NCBI RefSeq assembly: GCF_004379255.2
Contig: NC_056041.1
Span: forward strand, 5,886,045 to 5,950,044
Reading direction: 5' to 3'
DNA: 64,000 bases
Source of the DNA: Salvia splendens
Taxonomy: Eukaryota; Streptophyta; Magnoliopsida; Lamiales; Lamiaceae
Shown here: one piece after another, positions 1-18,553 of the stretch
Layout of the letters: each line of letters opens with the position of its first letter
Position numbering within the stretch: position 1 is the first letter of the stretch
Program-made: the position numbers and the translations under genes
The notes under the pieces: model-generated
Told to the model about the DNA's origin: nothing
Databases searched by the model: none
Seen by the model: the letters and a program-made list of their open reading frames with translations, nothing else

Positions 1-1
1 C

Positions 2-3000
2 AGTCACAGGTGGATAATGGACTCAGGGTGCAGCTTCCATATGTGCCCCAACAAATCTTGGTTTCATGATCTTCAGGAAGCATCAGGGACTGTAGTTCTT
101 GGAAATAACCATGTGTGTCAGATCAAAGGGATAGGGAAAGTGAAGCTAAGTTTGCAAGATGGCTCTATCAAGATCCTAACTGGGGTGAGGTATATTCCGG
201 AAGTGAAAAGAAATCTCATCTCATTGGGAATGCTGGAGGAGAAAGGGTTCACCATATTGATGAGTCAGGGAAAGATGCTTGTGAAATCTGGGAATGCAGT
301 GATGATGGAGGCTGACAGAGAGCACATTCTCTATTATCTGAAGGCTAAGGCTGTTGATGGAGAAAGCAATGCAGTGTCAGATGATTCCATAATGCTATGG
401 CACAAGAGATTGGGCCATCCAGCAGAAGGAAGCTTGAAAGAACTCATCAAGAAGGGCCTGATCTCTGGAGATTTCAACAAGATGGACCCCTGTGAGCAGT
501 GTATACTTGGAAAAGCAAAGAAGGCACCCTATCCTACAGGTATTCACTCTTCTACAGCCCCATTAGACTACATACATAGTGATCTCTGGGGCCCTTCACC
601 TGTAAGCTCAATTGGTGGTGGGAAATACTACCTTGCTATTATTGATGACTACACTAGGAAACTGTGGGTGTACATACTGAAAGAAAAATCAGAGACATTC
701 ACAAAATTCAAGATATGGTGTAAAGAGGTGGAGCTAGAGAAGGGAAGGAGTGTTAAATGCCTAAGAACTGACAATGGCTTGGAATTCTTGTCTACTGAGT
801 TTGATCTGTTTTGCAAAGAGAAGGGTATGAAGAGGCACCGCACTGTTCCTGGTAACCCCCAGCAAAATGGTGTTGTGGAGAGGATGAATAGGACTATCCT
901 AGAGAGAGTAAGGTGCTTGTTACTCAGTTCTGGTCTGAGCAACAGATTTTGGGGAGAGGCTGTGTATACAGCAGCCTATCTCATCAATAAGTGTCCATCT
1001 ACTGCCCTTAAGTCTGAGACTCCTGATTACATGTGGTATGGAGCCCATAGTGACTACTCAAAATACAAGGTGTTTGGGTGCGCAGCCTATGCTCATGCTA
1101 GGCAAAGTAAGCTTGAGGCTAGGGCTCTGAAATGCATATTGCTGGGGTATCAGAGGGGTGTTAAGGGGTATAGGCTCTGGTGCATTGAGCCTGGTAGGCA
1201 GAAGGTGGTGGTGAGTAGGGATGTTGTGTTCTTGGAGGATCAGATGCCATACTCAAAAAGGAAGCTGGACTCCAATGAAGTTGAGAGTGATTTCCTCAAG
1301 GTGGAGCCAGTGGGACTTTGCCAAGGAGCAGGTGGAGCCTCTGACTCAGAAAGTGAGTCTGAACCAGAGGATGATGGTGCTCTAGCTCGAGGTAGAAAAA
1401 TTGATGAGCCTACAGCAGATTCTGCCAGAGAGTACCAGATAGCAAGAGATAGAGGCAGAAGAAATACAAGACCACCTGAAAGGTTTTCTGATGTGGTCTA
1501 CTATGCACTTTGTGCTGCTGAGAGCATTGATATTGCAGATCCTCTCACATATAAAGAAGCCATGAAGAGTAAAGACAGAGAAAGGTGGATTGAAGCCATG
1601 AATGAGGAAATGGAATCTTTACTCAAGAACAAAACATGGATTTTGGTGGATAAATCCAGACTGACTACAGATGGAAAAGAAAGGAGGCTGATCAGTTGTA
1701 AGTGGTTGTTTAAGAAAAAGATTGAGACCACTGATAAAGATAGAATCAGATTCAAGGCAAGGCTGGTGGCTAGGGGCTTCACACAGCAAGAAGGAATTGA
1801 TTTCAATGAAGTATTTGCTCCAGTTGTTAAGCACACTTCGATTAGGATCTTGTTGGCAGTTGTGAACCAGCTAGACTGGGAGCTACAACAGCTTGATGTG
1901 AAGACAGCCTTCCTCAATGGGGATCTAGAGGAGACTATCTTTATGGAACAGCCAGAGGGCTATGTGAAGACTGGAGAAGAAGGCAAGGTGTGCCGGTTAC
2001 AGAAAAGTCTTTATGGACTTAAGCAAAGTCCTAGACAGTGGAATAAGAAGTTTGATGCACAGATGAAGAAGATTGGCTTCTCCAAGTCAGAATATGATGA
2101 TTGTATTTACATCAAGAAGGCAGGCAGGACTCCCATTGCCTACCTATTACTCTATGTGGATGATATGCTACTTGCAGGCCCTTCTATGACAGAAATTCAG
2201 AAAGTTAAACAAGATCTGAAGTCGAGCTTTGAAATGAAGGATCTAGGAGAGTCAAGGAAGATCCTAGGCATACATATTCAGAGAGATAGAGGCTGCAAGA
2301 AGCTGTGGATGCTGCAAACTGATTATATTGACAAAGTTATGCAGAGATTCAGAATGGAGAATGCTAAACCTGCCTCAACACCCTTGTCCCAGAGTTTCAG
2401 ATTATCAAAGGAACAAGCTCCTAAAACTAAGCAAGAGGCTGATGAGATGGAGGCTATCCCTTATGCTAGTGTTGTTGGGAGTATCATGTACACTATGATT
2501 TGTACAAGACCAGATCTTGCTCATGCTATCTCAGTGACTAGCAGATACATGGCAGACCCGGGGAAGGAGCATTGGAATGCTCTTAAATGGATATTGAGGT
2601 ACATGAAGTCAACTAAGGACTGGGGGGTTGTGTTCAATGGCTGGGAAGGTGGATCTGAGGAGGTTGTGCAGGGGTATTGTGATGCAGACTATGCTGCAAA
2701 TCTGGACACCAGAAAGTCTCAAACAGGTTATTTGTTCACCATGTTTGGAACTGTGATCAGTTGGAAATCAGGTCTGCAGAGTGTAGTTGCTCTCTCAACT
2801 ACAGAATCAGAGTATATAGCTCTCACTGCAGCTGTACAGGAGAGCTTTTGGATCCAGGGAGTGATTTCTGATTTTGGTTTTGACCAAGAAACAATGGTGA
2901 TTCATTGTGACAGCAGCTCAGCTATATGCTTGGCTAAACATCCGGGTTTCCATGAAAGGAGCAAGCATATAGACATAAAGTTGCACTTTATTAGAGATGA

Positions 3001-3253
3001 GATTGAAAGGGGAAGGGTGAAGGTGGTTAAGATTAACACCTTGCACAATCCGGCAGATATGCTAACTAAATCTCTAAGTAGAGACAAGTTTGATCATTGC
3101 AAGAAGTTGATCAATGTTTGTGCGAGAACTGAGATGAGCCCTCAGGTGGAGAATTGTAATAATGGAGTGCTCATTTCAGTTGGAAGAAGAAGAGAAGAAG
3201 AAGGAAGCTCGGCTTTGAGTTCGGCTTTGAGCCGAGAAGACAGTTGGTCTTGA
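2..3253 (+). CDS. copia polyprotein (PR-IN-RT-RH), 5' partial
   Basis: The frame is open from base 2, so the first ATG (17) is internal: it sits inside the retropepsin motif WIMDSGCSFHMC, whose DSG is the catalytic site. Next comes the GAG-pre-integrase zinc region (LWHKRLGHP, then CEQCILGK), then the integrase core with its acidic triad in HSDLWGP, RTDNGLEF and PQQNGVVERMNRT. RT shows KTAFLNGDLEETIFMEQPEG and YVDDMLLAG. RNase H shows YCDADYAANLD, STTESEYIAL and HCDSSSAICLAKHP. There are no internal stops or shifts over more than 1080 codons, so this part could be functional. The last ~33 codons run into the 3' LTR and the true protein probably ends in low-complexity sequence encoded there. 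Confidence 0.93.
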   Translation, partial: SHRWIMDSGCSFHMCPNKSWFHDLQEASGTVVLGNNHVCQIKGIGKVKLSLQDGSIKILTGVRYIPEVKRNLISLGMLEEKGFTILMSQGKMLVKSGNAVMMEADREHILYYLKAKAVDGESNAVSDDSIMLWHKRLGHPAEGSLKELIKKGLISGDFNKMDPCEQCILGKAKKAPYPTGIHSSTAPLDYIHSDLWGPSPVSSIGGGKYYLAIIDDYTRKLWVYILKEKSETFTKFKIWCKEVELEKGRSVKCLRTDNGLEFLSTEFDLFCKEKGMKRHRTVPGNPQQNGVVERMNRTILERVRCLLLSSGLSNRFWGEAVYTAAYLINKCPSTALKSETPDYMWYGAHSDYSKYKVFGCAAYAHARQSKLEARALKCILLGYQRGVKGYRLWCIEPGRQKVVVSRDVVFLEDQMPYSKRKLDSNEVESDFLKVEPVGLCQGAGGASDSESESEPEDDGALARGRKIDEPTADSAREYQIARDRGRRNTRPPERFSDVVYYALCAAESIDIADPLTYKEAMKSKDRERWIEAMNEEMESLLKNKTWILVDKSRLTTDGKERRLISCKWLFKKKIETTDKDRIRFKARLVARGFTQQEGIDFNEVFAPVVKHTSIRILLAVVNQLDWELQQLDVKTAFLNGDLEETIFMEQPEGYVKTGEEGKVCRLQKSLYGLKQSPRQWNKKFDAQMKKIGFSKSEYDDCIYIKKAGRTPIAYLLLYVDDMLLAGPSMTEIQKVKQDLKSSFEMKDLGESRKILGIHIQRDRGCKKLWMLQTDYIDKVMQRFRMENAKPASTPLSQSFRLSKEQAPKTKQEADEMEAIPYASVVGSIMYTMICTRPDLAHAISVTSRYMADPGKEHWNALKWILRYMKSTKDWGVVFNGWEGGSEEVVQGYCDADYAANLDTRKSQTGYLFTMFGTVISWKSGLQSVVALSTTESEYIALTAAVQESFWIQGVISDFGFDQETMVIHCDSSSAICLAKHPGFHERSKHIDIKLHFIRDEIERGRVKVVKINTLHNPADMLTKSLSRDKFDHCKKLINVCARTEMSPQVENCNNGVLISVGRRREEEGSSALSSALSREDSWS

Positions 3254-3770
3254 GCCGAGAAGCAAAGGAGTTCGGTTTGTGTACCGAGAAAGGAGTTCGG
3301 TTTGTGAACCGAGAAGGGAGCTCGGTTGTGAGCCGAAGAGAGTGCTCGGTTGTGAGCCGAAAAGAAAGTTCGGTCTTGAGTCAAGAATAGAGTTCGTCTT
3401 GAGCCGAGAAAGAAGAAGCAACAGTTCGGTCTTGAACCGAGAAGGAAGTTCGGCCTAGAGAAACTAGCCGTTGGAGCAGCAGTTAGTTAGCCGAGATGTA
3501 GCGGTTATTCTTCTTGCTTTCTTGATTCTTCTTGTAGTTAGTTAGTAGCAGTTGCTACTTGATTGTAGAGCTTTAAATAGCTCAAAACCATGTACGTAGT
3601 GAGTAGTGAAAATCAATAAAGAGTTTTCAAGTTTTCTCTTCAAGATTACCATCTTCGATACTCTAAGTGTGAGTGTGTGTTCTTCTGCATTGTGAGTTAT
3701 CATACAACAGTTGAGTGTGTGTGTGATTCACCTGAGTGTGTGAAAGTCTTGTGCGTATTGAATCCCAACA
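3155..3770 (+). repeat. 3' LTR of the copia element (616 bp)
   Basis: It starts TG and ends CA, directly after the purine tract. It has a TATA-like TTTAAATA at 3572-3579 and an AATAAA at 3615-3620, in the order expected for U3 and R. U3 carries an array of short imperfect hairpins (see 3211-3470). The boundaries are set by the TG...CA rule and the adjacent purine tract, since the partner LTR is outside the window. Confidence 0.75.
3211..3470 (+). repeat. array of TTCGG/CCGAA mini-hairpins in the copia U3
   Basis: About eight or nine imperfect units of roughly 25-35 bp, each of the form GTTCGGTT-tgtg-AACCGAGAA, so every unit is itself a small inverted repeat. Spacers are purine-rich (GAAGGGAG, AAGAAAG). 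The position in U3, upstream of the TATA-like box, suggests enhancer repeats; that role is inference. Confidence 0.75.
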
Positions 3771-4730
3771 TGATGTGTTGTGACCATGGCTGGAGGAATT
3801 ATTCAGTTGGTGTGTAATGAAACTAGACAACAACTGATTTTGAAGCAGAACCAACATACATACTCTACTACTAGTATATATACTTGGATCACCACAAAAC
3901 CTTCATTATCACATGTCTAAGGAAAATCTAACTGATACACCAAATAATATAGACTCTGTTTCTCCTACATAAATTGAAAAAGGAAGAAGTTAAAAATAAC
4001 CCAACAAAGTATTATCCCTAGGAAATAGAAGGATTAAATTAATCCCTTGACATTTGTCGTTCTTGAAATGGAAGCATTTTTGTGTCTCTAGTCAAATACT
4101 AAGACAATAATAAGATCCAAAATATCTAGCTAGAGATCATAGTCAGATATTACAAACAAACCTAAACACATAATATTATTACAATCAATCGTCACATACA
4201 AACAACACATATTCATGCAGGCCCAGCAAGGACGACTTAAGCAAATATGGAAAAATTCAACACATATGTTGACAGATGAACTATGCACTTCTGCCGATAA
4301 ATTATTTGATAAATCTAGCTAATTGCAGGATTAATTCAAAAAGTTTCATCAGAGATTCAGAGTGTGCATAATTAATAGGACAAATTAGATTTTAAAATCA
4401 TTGTTCTTCATAATAGCAAAAGAATAATGAAGTAAAATTCTCAGCAACATTGATGATAGATTACTGCTTAAAAGATAAGAGAACCTGTACAATATTGCTT
4501 ATTCCATAAAGCTTGGCATAGTCTTGCCAGCACTTTCAACACCAACAATAATATTTCCAACTTATTAACACCACTGCATAAGCTTTCCTCCTCCTTCCCT
4601 TCAAAACCCCCATCCCTCGGCATCTGTTCTGGTTAGTTTGGATCATCTGCAGTTCTGAATTCATAGAGAGACCACCCCAACTAGCAGCTTTCCGACAACA
4701 CAGTTCAGCTTATCGGATATCACAAGCAGA
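3771..4730. other. spacer: copia right flank and GLT1 3' flank
   Basis: AT-rich sequence with no open frame of note. The part next to 4731 should contain the 3' UTR and poly(A) site of GLT1, which runs leftward. I could not place the poly(A) site. Confidence 0.6.
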
Positions 4731-15013
<10,283 letters not shown>

Positions 15014-15418
15014 CGTTCTCGTGGTTCCCGAATCCACCAAAACCTCTTTATATATCTTATACTGTACTGTATTATATACTGTAGTATCGATTTTAATTAC
15101 ACAAATTTATAGGCGTCCGTGTATCAGATCTAGCGATATTTCAGGTCAATTCAACCAGAATTTCAGGAAACCGACCAGGAAAAACAAAATCGATACAATT
15201 ATCAAGGCAAATCAGAGACGGATGAGGCAACTGAGATATAAATAAGCGAAAATCTGAGACAGATTCCTTATTTTTGACGACTACGGCGAGAACTTCAATA
15301 TATAGAGAAGGTGCAATCGGTATCTAGGGTAGATGAGATATGGTCGCAGTAGAAAATCGCCGCCGCGAGCTGGTGGTGAGTTGGATGGATATAGCCTCGG
15401 CGAGGAAATGAGGTGCGA

Positions 15419-15425
15419 ATTTATA
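15419..15425 (-). promoter_or_regulatory. candidate TATA box of GLT1
   Basis: On the minus strand the sequence is TATAAAT, preceded by a CT-rich run. It is about 406 bp upstream of the GLT1 start codon, so transcription would start near 15390 and the 5' UTR would be long or contain an intron. It was chosen by motif and position only. Confidence 0.4.
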
Positions 15426-16438
15426 GAGAGAGAAACACGCACAACACCTACTAATCAGTATATACATTGCTGCTTGTGGGGTCCACGTATATCATTTTCG
15501 TTTTCTTTTTTTTTGTGTTCTTTTCGGGTAATCAAGATTACGATTTTTGCTCCTAATCGTCGCATCCCAAATTACCGTAAAGTATAATTATGATTTATCC
15601 TGATTTGGATAAGTTAAATCGGCTTTGCTGTTCATGCATTTAGAGCCTCAAATGAGCAATCAGGTACATGGATTCGATCATTCGATGATAAATATTTCAA
15701 ATAAATACTTATTTGAAATGATTTAATTAATATGAGGAGCTAAGAGAATTAAGAACATGATCGGCTATTTTTGACATATATCGATGTGTATTTATAACTC
15801 TTTTGTAGTGCCATTTGCATTAATTCCATATTTCCATGGGTTTTGATTTTTGAAGTAGCACTATATTTTATTAGTGTCGTTTGGGTTGATCAATTATATA
15901 GAATTTGTCTCTATGAATGTTGTTTTAGTTAGATATACAAGGTCATACACTCATACTTAATCGGAGAATAACGTTGCAGAAAATAAGTCATAACACATAT
16001 GCAGTATACTTTTTACATCAACTGTCACCCAACTTTTAATTATACTTTGACTCGTTGAAATAGAAAACAATCATGTTAACCTTAAAATTTTAGTAGAGAA
16101 ACTTATTTGATCTCCAAAAACAAGGAGTAACAAATACAGTAAATGATAAAATCAGCATAACCAAGTCAACCAAATTTCGATTTTCTGAAGATAATGGTAA
16201 GATAATATCATGAAATTAATCTGAAAAGCAATAACGATGTTCGACAAAAATAATTGAAGCAATTCTTATCATTTTCAGTATGTCATTTGGCCGCATTGTT
16301 TGAGTTGGCAATTTATGAATAAGAAATCAATGAATTGTAGAGCTAATTTCATTTGGATTTTTATTCACATTTATGAGCCGTATTTCCTTTTAGTAAATAA
16401 GTAATGAACATCTTTTCAAGTGGAGTATTAGAGTATAG
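15426..16438. other. AT-rich spacer upstream of GLT1
   Basis: No coding region, RNA gene or clear element seen. The right end (ATGAA, 16439-16443) is the target-site duplicate of the next retrotransposon. Confidence 0.6.
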
Positions 16439-16443
16439 ATGAA

Positions 16444-17041
16444 TGATGAATCGGGCGAGTTTTTGATGAGAGTAAATGCAGGTAAAAAAATGTAGATCAC
16501 GACACAAGGAATTACGTGGTTCGATTTACTGAGGTAAATCTACGTCCACGGGAGAAAGGGGGGCAAGATTGTATTGCTTGATCTGGTTTTCCAGCTTACA
16601 AATACAGACTTGCTATGATATTTTCTCTAGAGAGCGAGAGAGCCCTTCTCTATCTGATCTAAGTTCTATTTATACATTGAACTAAGATCGTGGCTTGCAT
16701 CACCACTAGCTAGGTAGTGGATGTCGTGGAGGTCATGCGATCCTGCATGGGTCCACTATCTCCTTGTTGGCTTGCAGGTTGACAACTGTACCACTAAATA
16801 GATCGTGTAGTGGAGGTCGTGGAGGTTCTGCATGAGTCCACTATCTCCCAGTTCGGTCGAATACTGAGACCGAACTGCTGAACTATTGCCGAGCAGCTTT
16901 TGCCGATACTGAGAGTAGAGCTTGATTGGTCGGCTTTTACCGAGCTGTAGGCTGGGGCCGAACTCTTTGGTAATGCCGAACTGATACTCTTCCTTGGGCT
17001 TTGGGCACTGCTATTGGGCTTGTTTAGTACGTACTCCATCA
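16444..17041 (-). repeat. 3' LTR of Tat element (598 bp)
   Basis: Same TGATG...CATCA ends as the 5' LTR; it holds a single copy of the 45-bp segment. TATAAATA lies at 16674-16667. A poly-G purine tract, TTTTCGGGGGGG on the minus strand, sits just upstream (about 17044-17056). Confidence 0.95.
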
Positions 17042-17296
17042 CTACCCCCCCGAAAAGCGAAGTGAATCATTTCGGCGAAGCGAATCACTTCGGCATTCTG
17101 GATAAGTAAACTTCTTTGGTCGGGCTTAGTCTTCGGTCTTTATGAAGTAAACTTCTTTGACCGGACTCGGTTTGTGTCCTAATTTGGCGAGTTTTATCGC
17201 TGGGATCGAACTTTCCCTTTGTCCTAATTTGGGGATTGGACTTTCCCTTGTCCTAATTCGGCGAGTTTTATCGCGTGGATCGGACTTTCCCTTTTT

Positions 17297-17741
17297 GCAG
17301 TTCGTTTCAGACGAACTGCTTGTTTCTTAAGCTGAATTGTGGTCTTGTATCCTCCTTAGAAGCTTGGACTCACAATCGTTAGCTTGCAGCTCGTTTCAGA
17401 CGAACTGCTTGTTTCTTAAGCTGAATTGTGGTCTTGTATCCTCCTTAGAAGCTTGGACTCACAATCGTTAGCTTGCAGCTCGTTTCAGACGAACTGCTTG
17501 TTTCTTAAGCTGAATTGTGGTCTTGTATCCTCCTTAGAAGCTTGGACTCACAATCGTTAGCTTGCAGCTCGTTTCAGACGAACTGCTTGTTTCTTAAGCT
17601 GAATTGTGGTCTTGTATCCTCCTTAGAAGCTTGGACTCACAATCGTTAGCTTGCAGCTCGTTTCAGACGAACTGCTTGTTTCTTAAGCTGAATTGTGGTC
17701 TTGTATCCTCCTTAGAAGCTTGGACTCACAATCGTTAGCTT
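17297..17741 (-). repeat. 89-bp tandem repeat, 5 copies, in the Tat 3' UTR
   Basis: Five head-to-tail units with starts at 17297, 17386, 17475, 17564 and 17653, almost identical; the first differs by GCAGTTCG for GCAGCTCG. It lies between the pol stop and the purine tract. Immediately left (about 17100-17296) are shorter imperfect repeats built on GTCCTAATTTGGCGAG and TCGGACTTTCCC. Tat elements are known for variable 3' UTR arrays that can seed satellites. Confidence 0.95.
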
Positions 17742-17938
17742 ATATATGTTCTAAAAAGGGGATCAGTCTTCGAAGAACAAGATACCTCAGTAACATTTGT
17801 AAGAGACGACACGCACATAGACAGACAAAACGCATATAGACAAATAAACGACAAGCATAAAAAAAACAAGTAAAACACAAAGAAAGCACATACCCCTAGG
17901 ACCGAACTAGACATAAGACTGACTGACCGGACTGTCTC

Positions 17939-18553
17939 TTACAAATGGAACTTCTTGAGGTTGGAGATGTGCCATGTTCGGGGTACTTGCTCTCCTGACT
18001 TGTGAGTCAATTTATAAGACCCTTTGCCGAGGACTTCTGACACCCGATATGGACCTTCCCATGTGGGTTCGAGTTTGCCCAGCTTTTCTGCTCGGCTTAC
18101 TTCGTTGTTTCTCAAGACGAGATCTCCCACTTGAAATTGCAGCTTTTTCACCCTTTGGTTATAATACCGGGCTACTTGCTCCTTGTACTTGGCTGCTTTT
18201 ATGCAGGCCAATTCTCTTCTCTCTTCGGCCAGATCTAGTTCGGCTCTCAGTCCGTCATCATTCATTTCTGAGGAGAAATTTATAGTTCGGGGACTGGGTA
18301 CGCCGATCTCAACCGGAATCACGGCTTCAGTGCCGTACACCAGACTGTACGGAGTTTCACCGTTTGAGGTCTTGGGTGTAGTTCGGTAGGACCATAGGAC
18401 TTGAGGGAGATTTTCTACCCATTGTCCTTTGGTTTGTTCTAACCGAGCTTTTAACCCTTTCACCAAGATACGGTTTGTTACCTCCGTTTGTCCGTTTGCT
18501 TGTGGGTGAGAGACCGAAGTGAACCGCTGTTGAAATTCAGCTCTTGGCACCAA
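17939..18553 (-). pseudogene. Tat element integrase C-terminal part, displaced by frameshift
   Basis: Continues the integrase in another frame: SHPQANGQTEVTN carries the third catalytic acid (Glu), followed by the GPYRV and WHISNLKKFHL C-terminal domain. It overlaps the end of the upstream frame. No ATG of its own is likely to be used; it is the remainder of pol after a one-base indel. No chromodomain is visible. Confidence 0.88.

Larger units (their letters stand above)
1..3770 (+). mobile_element. Ty1/copia LTR retrotransposon, 3' part
   Basis: This is the protease-to-3'-LTR part of a copia element; gag and the 5' LTR lie left of the window. Domain order is protease, integrase, reverse transcriptase, RNase H, which defines copia. 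A short purine tract (AGGTGGAGAA, about 3144-3153) precedes the LTR, which starts TGTAATAATG at 3155 and ends ATCCCAACA at 3770. The protease-integrase style resembles the Tork (Tnt1-like) lineage, which is inference. The 3' end is about 960 bp from the stop codon of GLT1. The target duplication cannot be tested because the left end is missing. Confidence 0.93.

Noticed and set aside
15014..15040. Extended GLT1 N-terminus starting at 15040
   Set aside because: The codon there is TTG. The first ATG in frame (15013) gives MSAVSGSG, the expected start of plant NADH-GOGAT.
15333..15587. 84-aa plus-strand frame upstream of GLT1
   Set aside because: It lies in the GLT1 promoter/5' UTR, overlaps the candidate TATA box and has no recognisable domain.
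17297..17741. CRISPR-like array
   Set aside because: Units are contiguous 89-bp tandem repeats without unique spacers, inside a plant retrotransposon.
17939..18553. Independent integrase-like gene
   Set aside because: It overlaps the end of Tat pol and continues the integrase domain in another frame; it is pol after a one-base shift.
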